This document shows, one piece after another, positions 1 to 7,239 of a DNA stretch of 13,295 nucleotides. The position numbers were made by a program, and so were the translations under genes. Origin of the DNA: JACDDK01 sp041747155 (GTDB lineage: Bacteria > Actinomycetota > Rubrobacteria > Rubrobacterales > Rubrobacteraceae). The stretch is taken from assembly GCA_041747155.1 (NCBI GenBank), contig JBGTFQ010000156.1, positions 1-13,295 of the forward strand, read 5' to 3'. Each line of letters opens with the position of its first letter. The stretch's first letter is position 1. Under the pieces are notes generated by a model that made no database searches, was not told the origin of the DNA, and worked only from the letters and a program-made list of their open reading frames with translations.

Positions 1-288
1 GCCGAGCAATTCAAGGACCGCTACCTGCCGACCCTGAATCACCGCACGACGCTCGTTGTCCTGGGCGACGGACGCAACAACGGGAAGGACGCAAACACAC
101 GAGCGTTCGAGGAGATATCTCAGCACGTGCGGCAGGTGATCTGGATAACCCCCGAACCGAAATGGGGCTGGTCTCTAGGCGGCTGCGACATGCCGCTCTA
201 CGAGCCACTCTGCAACCGCGTCGAAGTGGTGCGGGACGTGCAAGGACTAGCCAACGTAGCCGAGACCTTGATCCAGAACCGCCCATGA
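1..288 (+). CDS. VWA domain (CoxE-like) protein, C-terminal part
   Basis: The reading frame is open from base 1 and ends at TGA 286-288, giving the last 95 residues of a protein whose start lies outside the window. The piece contains VVLGDGRNN, then a run of about 15 residues, then WITPEPKWGW and CDMPLYEPLC. This order is characteristic of the C-terminal half of VWA proteins of the CoxE family, where the LGDGRNN strand is followed by a WLNPEP-like strand. CoxE-type proteins usually work with a MoxR-type AAA+ ATPase in maturing or remodelling metal enzymes; any such partner would lie upstream and cannot be seen. The stop overlaps the next start as ATGA, so the two genes are very probably translated in sequence. 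The metal-ion-dependent adhesion site would be in the missing N-terminal part. Confidence 0.8.
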   Translation, partial: AEQFKDRYLPTLNHRTTLVVLGDGRNNGKDANTRAFEEISQHVRQVIWITPEPKWGWSLGGCDMPLYEPLCNRVEVVRDVQGLANVAETLIQNRP

Positions 289-806
289 CCGCCGAACCTT
301 TCTCCCCCACCACACCCTTCCGCTACTGCCCCGCGGACGGCACGAAACTGGGCGAAGCGCGAACGAGCGGCGGAACGACCTGCCCGCAATGTGGCCGCTC
401 CTGGTATCGCAACTCGGCTCCGACGGTCGGGGCGGCTATCGTCCAGAATGGGCGAGCGCTCGTAACGGTGCGGGGCATCGAACCGGAGAAAGGGAAGGTC
501 GACGTGCCGGGTGGGTTTTTGGAGGTTGGGGAGCATCCGGTGGAAGGTTTGAAGCGCGAGGCGCGGGAGGAACTTGGTGTGGAGATCGAAGTGGACGGAG
601 AGCCCATCTCGCTCGCTACTCATACTTACGGCGAGGATGGAGCGTGGGTTCTCGCCATTGGTTTCAAGGCGCGTATAGTCGACGGTGAGCCACGAGCAGC
701 GGACGACGTGGCGGAGTTGCGCTGGGTATCGGCGGAAGAGGTAGACGGATTGGAGTTCGCGTGGGAGCATGACCGCAGGTTCGTAAGGGCGGCGTTGAAG
801 GACTAG
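285..806 (+). CDS. Nudix hydrolase with N-terminal zinc-ribbon-like segment
   Basis: A 173-residue protein. I chose the ATG at 285 because it overlaps the upstream stop (ATGA); the frame is open further upstream, but that part runs inside the VWA gene. Residues 77-99 form a complete Nudix box: G77-x5-E83-x7-REAREELGV, matching the GX5EX7REUXEEXGU pattern that binds the metal and diphosphate. Residues 15-42 hold Cys15 and the CPQCG pair (Cys33, Cys36), followed by RSWYRN, as in the zinc-ribbon-like head of NADH pyrophosphatase (NudC-like) and related Nudix proteins. A clear fourth metal ligand is not visible. The likely substrate is a nucleoside diphosphate linked to another group, such as ADP-ribose or a dinucleotide, but this cannot be settled from sequence. 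The next gene starts 15 bases downstream, consistent with an operon. Confidence 0.88.
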   Translation: MTAEPFSPTTPFRYCPADGTKLGEARTSGGTTCPQCGRSWYRNSAPTVGAAIVQNGRALVTVRGIEPEKGKVDVPGGFLEVGEHPVEGLKREAREELGVEIEVDGEPISLATHTYGEDGAWVLAIGFKARIVDGEPRAADDVAELRWVSAEEVDGLEFAWEHDRRFVRAALKD

Positions 807-821
807 AGAGCGGAGGAACGA

Positions 822-1580
822 TTGGCTGCGCTGGACAACTGGCTCGAAGGTGTCATGCATGGCGGCGCGGGCGTTGGGGTGATACTGCTCGTCAGCGTGC
901 TGTTGGGATTGCGGCACGCGAGCGACCCGGACCATCTGTCGGCGGTCACGACGCTTATAGCCTCGGATGAAGCGCATGACTCCGTTCGCAAGGCCGGTTT
1001 TATGGGGTTCTTTTGGGGACTCGGTCATGGTACGACGCTCGTGCTGATCGGCCTGCCCCTGGTCCTCCTCAACCGCTATCTGCCCGATAGGATCAGCCAA
1101 GTCGCCGAAGTAGCCATCGGGTGCATCATCATCCTGCTGGCCGTGAGACTACTCTTGCGGTGGCGAAAAGGGCTATATCATGTACACGTCCACCGGCATG
1201 ATGCCGCTGAACCCCACCGCCACGTCCACTCGCACGCTGAGAGTGCCGCCCACGAGCACGGTCACCGGGTCAAGCAGCGCACGCCGGTCTCGTCCTACGG
1301 CATTGGCCTCGTACACGGCATCGGTGGATCTGGGGGGCTTACGTTGCTCTTGCTCTCGACTATCTCGGATAAAGTTCAGGCTACGGGAGCGTTGCTGCTC
1401 TTCGCGGTCGGGACCGCAGTCTCGATGGCATTGCTCTCCACAGTGTTTGGGCTCGTAATCGCAGGGGGGCCGGTGGCGCGGAACTTCGAGCGGGTCGCGC
1501 CTGTTTTGGGAGTTTTGAGTATGGCGTTTGGGGCGTGGTACGCGTTAGGAGCTTTGGGGATGGTGGTGTATCCGTTCTAA
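822..1580 (+). CDS. Nickel/cobalt transporter (NiCoT/UreH-like) with His-rich loop
   Basis: A 252-residue membrane protein that starts with TTG at 822, five bases after GGAGG (812-816). Residues 31-43 read RHASDPDHLSAVT, the diagnostic helix-II motif of nickel/cobalt permeases (RHAxDxDH). They are followed by GLGHGTT (66-72) and GLVHGIGGSGG (162-172), typical of the broader HoxN/UreH/NiCoT family. About six hydrophobic helices can be seen. Between helices 3 and 4, residues 120-148 form a hydrophilic loop with 11 histidines (HxHxHxH patterns), likely to bind or sense divalent metal on one membrane face. It imports (or possibly exports, as for RcnA-like relatives) Ni2+ or Co2+. The gene lies directly behind the Nudix gene and 51 bases before a protein of the nickel-binding DUF4242 type, which supports a nickel role. 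Family is sure; ion and direction are inferred. Confidence 0.87.
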   Translation: MAALDNWLEGVMHGGAGVGVILLVSVLLGLRHASDPDHLSAVTTLIASDEAHDSVRKAGFMGFFWGLGHGTTLVLIGLPLVLLNRYLPDRISQVAEVAIGCIIILLAVRLLLRWRKGLYHVHVHRHDAAEPHRHVHSHAESAAHEHGHRVKQRTPVSSYGIGLVHGIGGSGGLTLLLLSTISDKVQATGALLLFAVGTAVSMALLSTVFGLVIAGGPVARNFERVAPVLGVLSMAFGAWYALGALGMVVYPF

Positions 1581-1587
1581 GAATGTC

Positions 1588-1596
1588 TGCTACAAT
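1588..1596 (+). promoter_or_regulatory. Extended -10 promoter for the DUF4242 gene
   Basis: TGC (1588-1590) directly before TACAAT (1591-1596) gives a TGnTACAAT extended -10 element. No good -35 hexamer is present at the usual distance, as is common for extended -10 promoters. Transcription would start near 1603, about 30 bases before the ATG at 1632. The block TGCTACAATTTTCGT is nearly repeated at 12411-12425 upstream of the MFS gene. Confidence 0.5.
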
Positions 1597-1631
1597 TTTC
1601 GTTGGGGAAAGACAGTGAAAAGGAGAAAAGA

Positions 1632-1907
1632 ATGCCCAAGTACGTGATCGAACGCGAACTACCCGGAGCTGGAGAGTTGTCGGCTGAAGAATTGCAGGGG
1701 ATATCACAGACCTCATGCAACGTGCTCACCGACATGGGACCGCAGATACAGTGGATCCAGAGTCAAGTAACGGACGACAAGATCTACTGCACCTACATCG
1801 CCCCGAACGAGGACATGATCCGCCAGCACGCTGAGCAGGGCGGCTTTCCGGCTAACAAAGTCTCTGAAGTCCGCTCCGTAATCGACCCAACAACCGCCGA
1901 AGCATAG
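1632..1907 (+). CDS. DUF4242 small protein, SCO4226-like nickel-binding type
   Basis: A 91-residue protein. The start is ATG 1632, six bases after AGGAG (1621-1625). The frame continues upstream to 1602, but those codons overlap the ribosome site and promoter region. The sequence has the ferredoxin-like layout of DUF4242: MPKYVIERELPGAG strand, a helix with SQTSCNVLTDMG (Cys29), strand IQWIQSQVTDDKIYC (Cys53), then YIAPNEDMIRQHAEQGGFPANKV and a final strand. Streptomyces SCO4226 of this family is known to bind nickel. Whether this protein uses the same residues is not certain, but it follows a nickel/cobalt transporter gene, so a role in intracellular nickel binding or sensing is a fair guess. 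It has its own promoter and a probable terminator. Confidence 0.8.
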   Translation: MPKYVIERELPGAGELSAEELQGISQTSCNVLTDMGPQIQWIQSQVTDDKIYCTYIAPNEDMIRQHAEQGGFPANKVSEVRSVIDPTTAEA

Positions 1908-1927
1908 TCTTACGCATAGCGTGTCCC

Positions 1928-1955
1928 GAGCCGTCGCCTTTCAGGTTGGCGGCTC
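1928..1955 (+). terminator. Probable rho-independent terminator after the DUF4242 gene
   Basis: GAGCCGTC (1928-1935) pairs with GGCGGCTC (1948-1955) in an 8-bp stem with one G-U pair and a 12-base loop. It is followed by TCTGTTTATT. The T-rich tail is on the + side only, so it serves the DUF4242 gene. The tail enters the last codons of the convergent methyltransferase gene, whose stop is at 1961-1963. Confidence 0.5.
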
Positions 1956-1960
1956 TCTGT

Positions 1961-2575
1961 TTATTCCGGCTTTCGCAGCACTATAAGACGGAAGTATCCT
2001 GCAAAGAGCGCGGGTTCGTTGGAGAGGACTTCGAGATGCGGCGCTCCAGCGTGTATCTCTGAGAAGCGGCGGTCTATATGCGTGGCTACTCTGCCGGTGA
2101 GTCTGCTCAAGGAACGGACTAGCTCAGGGCGATCCCGGTCTTCGGGCCAGAGCTTGTCCACGATGACGAGCCTCGCGCCGGGCTTCGCTACGCGGGCGGC
2201 TTCCGCTAGCACCCGTGCGCCGTCGTCGGCGACGGTGACTATTAACGGCAAGTAAACCGCGTCGAAGCTCGCGTCCGGCAAGTCTAGAGCTTCGGCGTTC
2301 ATCTTGTGTAGCTCGAAGTGGCGCATCGCGAGTTCGGCGCGGCGGCGCTTCGCCCGGTCGAGCATCCCGTCGCTAAGGTCCACGCCTACGCCAGAGGTTT
2401 CGGGTGGGAAGAATTGGAGATCCAACCCGCTACCGACACCCACGATCAGGAGCCGTCCGTCTGGCGGTAGCTGGAGTGAGGTCGCGGCTCGCCTTCGGAA
2501 CCCACCCGAGGCCGGGCCGATAATAGCATCGTAGAGTGCTCCGACCCGGTCGTAGTAGCGAGTGTTTGAGGGCAT
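1961..2575 (-). CDS. Class I SAM-dependent methyltransferase
   Basis: A 204-residue protein with ATG at 2575 on the minus strand. Residues 43-52 (LIVGVGSGLD) are motif I of the SAM-binding Rossmann fold. D66 in GVGVDLSDGML is the acidic residue that holds the ribose, and NAEALDLPDASFDAVYL (93-109) covers motif II. RVAKPGARLVIVDK (128-141) is motif III. The N-terminal segment YYDRVGALYDAIIGP and the GxGSGLDLQFFP spacing resemble phosphatidylethanolamine N-methyltransferase-like (PmtA-type) and UbiE-like enzymes. The substrate cannot be assigned from sequence. It is the second gene of a two-gene minus-strand operon, five bases after the SDR stop, and converges on the DUF4242 gene. No membrane segment is seen. 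Confidence 0.85.
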   Translation of the reverse strand: MPSNTRYYDRVGALYDAIIGPASGGFRRRAATSLQLPPDGRLLIVGVGSGLDLQFFPPETSGVGVDLSDGMLDRAKRRRAELAMRHFELHKMNAEALDLPDASFDAVYLPLIVTVADDGARVLAEAARVAKPGARLVIVDKLWPEDRDRPELVRSLSRLTGRVATHIDRRFSEIHAGAPHLEVLSNEPALFAGYFRLIVLRKPE

Positions 2576-2580
2576 CGCCG

Positions 2581-3231
2581 CTACAAGTTCTCTACGGCTT
2601 GCTTCACCGGTGTATCTCCAGCGAGTACCTCGATTGTCTTTCCTATGGTGTTGGGTGCTTCGAGCACGGCGACGAAGGTGGCGGCTGTATCCTCGCGTGT
2701 GATCTCCCCGTACCTTCCGAGCGACTCGGCGAGATCCACCGCGCCCGTGCCCGCCTCGTCCGTGAGTCGTCCGGGACGGATGATCGTGTAGTCGAGCTCG
2801 CTCTCGCGCAGCCGCTCATCGGCCCGACCCTTCGCCCGCAGATAAGGACGCATCTTCTCGTCGCGGCTCTCGGGGTCGTCGGACCCCATCGAAGAAAGCA
2901 TCAGATAGCGCCGGACATCCTGCTCCTTCGCAGCCTCGATAAGCTTGACCGCGCCACCGTAGTCCATTGTCTCTTTGCGAGCATCACCGCTACCAGCGCC
3001 CGCCCCCGCCGCGAATACGATAGCGTCGCAGCCCTTCACGACCTCGCCGATGCGCCCGGCGACTTCGTCGTTTTCGAGATCGCAGAAGGCTGCCTCGGCG
3101 CCATCGGCCTCGACGTCCGAGAGTTGCTCCTCCTTGCGGACAAGCCCCCGTACTTCGTGACCGGCTTCGGCCAGCATCTGCACCATATAACGCGCTACCT
3201 GACCATGCGCCCCAGCTACAAGTACTTTCAT
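2581..3231 (-). CDS. Atypical SDR / NAD(P)H-binding protein
   Basis: A 216-residue protein. The start is ATG 3229-3231 (minus), five bases after GGAG (3237-3240); an open frame extends to 3447 but those codons have no ribosome site and cross the intergenic region. MKVLVAGAHGQVAR (1-14) is the glycine-rich nucleotide loop and VRGLVR (27-32) places an arginine suited to NADP(H) phosphate. Asp51 follows the third strand, LSSMGSDDP (112-120) is the catalytic-serine strand, and YLRAK (130-134) is a YxxxK motif. LDYTIIRPGRLTDEAGTG (146-163) is the signature of the SDR_a5 (NmrA/YwnB/YhfK-like) group. These proteins are often small NAD(P)-dependent oxidoreductases or redox-sensing proteins of unknown substrate. 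It leads the operon with the methyltransferase downstream. Confidence 0.88.
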   Translation of the reverse strand: MKVLVAGAHGQVARYMVQMLAEAGHEVRGLVRKEEQLSDVEADGAEAAFCDLENDEVAGRIGEVVKGCDAIVFAAGAGAGSGDARKETMDYGGAVKLIEAAKEQDVRRYLMLSSMGSDDPESRDEKMRPYLRAKGRADERLRESELDYTIIRPGRLTDEAGTGAVDLAESLGRYGEITREDTAATFVAVLEAPNTIGKTIEVLAGDTPVKQAVENL

Positions 3232-3265
3232 GGAGTCTCCTTTGGCTTTCTGTGTCAGTCGTGTA

Positions 3266-3295
3266 AGTCTATGATGATTGGGGTTCGGCTGTCGA
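3266..3295 (-). promoter_or_regulatory. Possible sigma-70-type promoter for the SDR-methyltransferase operon
   Basis: On the minus strand, TCGACA (3295-3290) and TAGACT (3271-3266) are separated by 18 bases. They match the -35 consensus at 5 of 6 and the -10 at 4 of 6 positions. Transcription would begin about 28 bases before the ATG at 3231. This is the only reasonable pair I found in the 153-base gap between the divergent genes. Confidence 0.35.
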
Positions 3296-3372
3296 TGCGT
3301 AAGCAATAAGATTTCCGTATCTTGGATATTTGTTGCGATGATTTTGGTGTGGGCTTGGGATTGTAGACACTC

Positions 3373-3378
3373 TATACT
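3373..3378 (+). promoter_or_regulatory. -10 element giving a leaderless transcript of the RM gene
   Basis: TATACT lies six bases before the ATG at 3385. A transcript initiated 7 bases after this hexamer would begin at the A of the start codon. No Shine-Dalgarno-like sequence exists before the ATG (TTCCGGT precedes it). There is no good -35 at 16-18 bases; TTGGGA at 3355 is only 12 bases away. Leaderless mRNAs are common in actinobacteria. Confidence 0.45.
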
Positions 3379-3384
3379 TCCGGT

Positions 3385-6300
3385 ATGAAAGCTACTCCAC
3401 AGCCAGCGGATACCGCGCACCGAAACCACGGTCTGTTCTCGGACCACTATCTGAACCTTACGCTGCCGGATAGGCCGGACTGGAAAGCCCTCGAAGATGA
3501 GGCGAACGTGGCGATGCTTGCGGTATCGGGCCTTTTCGAAGCATATACGCCGAGCACCAACGAGGCCCAGGTCGAGGAGGAGTTGATGCGTCCGATGTTG
3601 CGACTCCTAGGACACGAGGATACGTTCGAGGTGCAGCCCGCGCTCCAGACTCCCGAGGGCACGAAGCGCCCCGACTATGTCTTGTACCGGGATGCGGCCT
3701 CGCTCGCCACCAATAAGAACACGACGCTTACCGATCAGTCTTTGCGGGGACGTGCCTTCGCGGTGGCCGACGCGAAGTATTGGGACCGTCCGCTGGACCT
3801 CTCGCTAAAGAAGGGTAATCAGGATGCGTTCTCCAACAAGAACCCTTCGTTCCAGATCTCCTTCTACATGCAACACGCCGGGACGGACTGGGGCATCCTG
3901 ACCAATGGACGCCTGTGGCGACTGTATCACCGGGACTCCGCCCACAAGCTCGACCGCTTCTATGAGGTGGACCTCAAAGCCTTGTCGGACTCAGGTGACG
4001 TTGGGTCGTTCCTGTACTTCTACGCTTTCTTCCGGCGGGCGGCCTTCGACGATGGACCTCTGGGCGTCGGGGCGCTGCTCTCGGAGAGTGAAGACTACGC
4101 TCGCAATATCGGGGATTCGCTCAAAAGCCAGGTCTACGAAGCTCTGCGGCATCTAGCGCAAGGTTTTTTAGACTATCCCCCAAACAAGCTGGAGTCCGAA
4201 GAAGAGACTCTCCGAGAGGTATACGACAGCGCCCTGATCCTGCTGTACAGGCTTCTCTTCGTGCTCTACGCCGAGTCTCGGGACTTACTCCCGGTGCGGG
4301 ATAGCCAGGATTACCGCGACTACTACAGCCTGCACGCCATAAAACACGATGTCGCCGCCGGACTCGTCGGGGGCCGTACCCTGCTCCCGACCAGCGCGAC
4401 GCTTTGGCCGCGCCTGAAGGAGCTATTCGGGATCATCGACGCCGGAAGCCCGCCTCTGAACGTCGCGACCTTCAACGGCGGCCTCTTCGACGGGGAGCGT
4501 CACCCGTTCCTCGAAAATTACAGCGTCGGAGACGGACACTTGCGCGAGGCGGTGGATCGGCTCTCCCGCGTCGAGGGGCAGTTCGTGGATTACCGCGACC
4601 TCGCCGAACGGCACCTCGGTACGATCTACGAGGGCCTCCTCGAATACCACCTCGAAGCCTCGACGACAGAACCGGGCTGGACGGTAGCCCTTCTCGACGA
4701 CCGGGGCGAGCGGAAGGCGACTGGCAGCTACTACACCCCGGACTACATCGTGAAGTACATAGTGGAAGCTACCGTGGGGCCGATGCTCCGCAAAGCTGTA
4801 GAAGGAGCTAGTTCGGACGAGAAGAAAGTCGCGGCGGTTCTCGAAGTCAACGTCCTCGACCCCTCGATGGGCAGTGGTCACTTTCTGGTCGAAGTGACGG
4901 AGTACATCGCTCGCTTCCTGGTGGAGCTTGGCGTTACGCCGGAGGACGAAGCTGGGGAGGCGTTGGACGCGGCTTCGGAGCTTGCGTACTGGAAGCGGCG
5001 CGTAGCGCAGAGCTGCGTGTACGGTGTGGATCTCAACCCGCTCGCCGTGGACCTCGCTAAACTCTCGCTATGGCTCGCGACCGTGGCGAAAGACCGCCCG
5101 CTCTCGTTTCTGGACCATCACCTGCGCACCGGCAACTCGCTCGTCGGGGGACGCATCTCCGACCTTCAACCCGGCGGCGCGAAGAAGCGCAAGAAAAAAG
5201 CGAAGGACGACGGCGCACAACTCTCGATGCTCGAAGACGACGCCTTCCGGCAGAGCATGAGCACGGCGGTCAGCAACATCTGGCTGATAGAAGAATCGTC
5301 CGCCGATACGGTGGAGGACGTTAAGGAGCAGGAGAGGCTCTACGCCCGACTGCGCGAAGACCTGATCCGTCGCTACGCTCGCTTGGCCGATGTAGCCACC
5401 GCGACCCATTTCGGGGTGGAGGTTGACCTTTCGCTCTGGGAGCCCCTCGCAGACTACATCACGAAATCCAACGTGGTGATGCTGCCCCAGTTCCAGCGCT
5501 GGCTGGACGAAGCCCAGGCCCAGGCCGCAGAGAGCCGCTTCTTCCACTGGGAGCTTGAGTTCCCGGACGTGTTCTTCGACCGGCAGGGACTTCCGCTCGG
5601 GGACGACGCGGGCTTTGACGCGGTGGTCGGCAACCCGCCCTACGTGCGCCAAGAGCGGTTGGCACCGTTGAAGCCGTACTTCAAGGAGGCATACCCAGAA
5701 ACTTATCACGGCGTCGCGGACCTCTTCGTGTATTTCTTTGGTCAGGGACTCAAGCAACTCCGGCGGGGCGGGCGACTTTCGTATATCAGCAGCAACAGTT
5801 GGCTGCGAGCCAATTACGCCACACCGTTGCGCACATTTCTGCGCGAGGAAGCAACTATCGAAGAGTTGATAGACCTCGGCGACAATCGTGTCTTTGTCGA
5901 CGCGCCTGACCTCTACCCCGCGATCCACGTCGTGCGCCGCGACCCGCCGCCTGTGGATCACACCGCCCAGGCCGCCGTCTTCACCCGCGGCGAAGGTCTG
6001 GCGAGTTTCGACGATAGGATAGCGGACAAACTCTTTCCGCTCTCCATTCACGACCAGCTCGACACCGGATGGCAACTCGGCGACGCGGCCGGGCGCAAGG
6101 TCTTCGCTAAACTTATCGCTAAAGGCAAAACGTTAGAAGAAACTGTAGATGGGGAGATGTATAGAGGCGCAGTAACCGGGTTCAACAAAGCGTTCGTTAT
6201 TGATCAGACTGTTCGTAATCGGTTAGTTGAAGAAGACATAGCTTCAGAGAAGATTATTAAGCCCTTCTTGCGCGGCGAAGACCTACGTCCTTGGTATCAC

Positions 6301-7158
6301 GAAGATGAAGGGCAGTGGCTCATTTTTACTCGCAGAGGTATTGATATAGAAGCCTACCCAGCCATTAAAAACTACTTGCAACAGTACAGGAAACAATTGG
6401 AGCCACGTCCCAAAAGCTGGGATAGTCAACAACGCTGGCCCGGACGCAAATCAGGTTCATACAAATGGTATGAAATTCAAGACTCGGCAGATTACTTCGC
6501 CGCATTTGAGCAACCTAAAATACTTTGGCCCGATATCGCCAAGTTCCCTCGCTTTTCGTGGGAAAACTCGGGATTCTATGTAGGTGACACTGGTTTTGCA
6601 GCCGTACCCAATGAACCGTGGGTTATTGCGTGTTTAGCATCTCGATGCTCATGGTTTTTCATATCTAGATCCGCTATGGGATTTGGTGAGCGAGCAGGCA
6701 CAGATCGGTTCCGACTCAAAATACAGTACATGGAAAACATTTCTCTTCCTGATCCTTCTATTGAGGAACGCGAAAAGCTCGGCGCGCTAGCGCTGGGGAT
6801 CACAGAACAGGCCCGCGCCCGCTACACGCTACACGAGAGGGCGCGCCGCCGCATTTTCTCGGATCTGGGTACACCAGAAAAGAAGCTGAACCAGAAGCTG
6901 ACAGCATGGTGGAACCTGGACTTCCCGGCGTTGCGGGCTGAGGTAAAGAAGGTCTTCAAGTCGGACATCCCGCTGGCCGAGCGCGACGATTGGGAGGACT
7001 GGCTGGCGGGACGGCGCGCCGAGCACGAGCGGTTGACAGCCGAGATCGTGCGCCGGGAGACCGAGCTTAACGAACGAGTCTACGAACTCTTCGACCTCGG
7101 ACCGGAGGAGATCCAGATCATCGAAGAGAGCACCAGGTACTGCTACGGTGAAGTGTAG
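3385..7158 (+). CDS. Single-chain restriction-modification enzyme (Eco57I/type IIG-like)
   Basis: A 1257-residue protein. Residues 60-135 hold a PD-(D/E)xK-like nuclease head: VEEELMRPMLRLLG, RPDY (Asp97) and VADAK (Asp129, Lys131). Residues 230-430 are a helical linker. The methyltransferase follows: TGSYYTP (446-452, motif X), LDPSMGSGHF (491-500, motif I, SAM binding), YGVDLNPLAVDLAKLSLW (546-563, motif II) and the catalytic NPPY (750-753, motif IV) for N6-adenine methylation. Residues 597-607 carry a very basic stretch (KKRKKKAK). Residues about 910-1130 are the target-recognition region with TGFNKAFV, RGEDLRPW and a PKILWPDI segment. The tail is helical and ends in LNERVYELFDLGPEEIQIIEEST, as in Eco57I-type enzymes. 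Length and order fit type IIG/IIL enzymes or a related phage-defence methylase. No BREX or DISARM partner is present. Confidence 0.87.
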   Translation: MKATPQPADTAHRNHGLFSDHYLNLTLPDRPDWKALEDEANVAMLAVSGLFEAYTPSTNEAQVEEELMRPMLRLLGHEDTFEVQPALQTPEGTKRPDYVLYRDAASLATNKNTTLTDQSLRGRAFAVADAKYWDRPLDLSLKKGNQDAFSNKNPSFQISFYMQHAGTDWGILTNGRLWRLYHRDSAHKLDRFYEVDLKALSDSGDVGSFLYFYAFFRRAAFDDGPLGVGALLSESEDYARNIGDSLKSQVYEALRHLAQGFLDYPPNKLESEEETLREVYDSALILLYRLLFVLYAESRDLLPVRDSQDYRDYYSLHAIKHDVAAGLVGGRTLLPTSATLWPRLKELFGIIDAGSPPLNVATFNGGLFDGERHPFLENYSVGDGHLREAVDRLSRVEGQFVDYRDLAERHLGTIYEGLLEYHLEASTTEPGWTVALLDDRGERKATGSYYTPDYIVKYIVEATVGPMLRKAVEGASSDEKKVAAVLEVNVLDPSMGSGHFLVEVTEYIARFLVELGVTPEDEAGEALDAASELAYWKRRVAQSCVYGVDLNPLAVDLAKLSLWLATVAKDRPLSFLDHHLRTGNSLVGGRISDLQPGGAKKRKKKAKDDGAQLSMLEDDAFRQSMSTAVSNIWLIEESSADTVEDVKEQERLYARLREDLIRRYARLADVATATHFGVEVDLSLWEPLADYITKSNVVMLPQFQRWLDEAQAQAAESRFFHWELEFPDVFFDRQGLPLGDDAGFDAVVGNPPYVRQERLAPLKPYFKEAYPETYHGVADLFVYFFGQGLKQLRRGGRLSYISSNSWLRANYATPLRTFLREEATIEELIDLGDNRVFVDAPDLYPAIHVVRRDPPPVDHTAQAAVFTRGEGLASFDDRIADKLFPLSIHDQLDTGWQLGDAAGRKVFAKLIAKGKTLEETVDGEMYRGAVTGFNKAFVIDQTVRNRLVEEDIASEKIIKPFLRGEDLRPWYHEDEGQWLIFTRRGIDIEAYPAIKNYLQQYRKQLEPRPKSWDSQQRWPGRKSGSYKWYEIQDSADYFAAFEQPKILWPDIAKFPRFSWENSGFYVGDTGFAAVPNEPWVIACLASRCSWFFISRSAMGFGERAGTDRFRLKIQYMENISLPDPSIEEREKLGALALGITEQARARYTLHERARRRIFSDLGTPEKKLNQKLTAWWNLDFPALRAEVKKVFKSDIPLAERDDWEDWLAGRRAEHERLTAEIVRRETELNERVYELFDLGPEEIQIIEESTRYCYGEV
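6112..6774 (+). other. Low-GC target-recognition segment of the RM gene
   Basis: This stretch encodes residues about 910-1130, the DNA-recognition part of the enzyme. Hand counts give 28/60 GC at 6121-6180, 22/60 at 6181-6240 and 27/60 at 6301-6360. The same gene has 40/60 at 5041-5100 and 38/60 at 7021-7080. Codons here end in A or T far more often than in the flanks. The borders coincide with the domain, which points to replacement of the recognition domain by DNA from a lower-GC source. Confidence 0.7.
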
Positions 7159-7239
7159 GCGCGTCACACACGGACTCACCCCCGAGGAATTGGATCTCCT
7201 CTGGACGAGCACTCCGTTACAGATGGATTGTTTCTAGAA

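Noticed and set aside
198..1100. 300-codon open frame on the minus strand opposite the Nudix and transporter genes
   Set aside because: Both + genes have full family motifs; the minus frame gives an Arg/His-rich sequence with no recognisable fold and no ribosome site. It is a shadow of high-GC coding.
2536..3309. 257-codon + strand frame opposite the SDR gene
   Set aside because: The minus strand has the Rossmann loop, YxxxK and ribosome site; the + frame shows no family pattern.
3355..3378. TTGGGA with TATACT as a full promoter of the RM gene
   Set aside because: The 12-base spacing is too short for sigma-70-type recognition; only the -10 is retained.
5068..6075. 335-codon minus-strand open frame inside the RM gene
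   Set aside because: It lies opposite the NPPY and motif I-IV region, whose + frame is clearly real. The minus product has no recognisable motif.
3385..7158. Assignment of the RM gene as PglX of BREX or the methylase of DISARM
   Set aside because: No BREX (brxA/B/C/L, pglZ) or DISARM (drmA/B/C) gene is adjacent; flanking genes are an SDR operon and the DarG-like protein. The nuclease head also suits a stand-alone enzyme better.
7148..7237. 29-codon frame (GTG) overlapping the end of the RM gene, ending in PLQMDCF
   Set aside because: No ribosome site and no family resemblance. It may be a chance frame, although TPEELDLLW looks helix-like.
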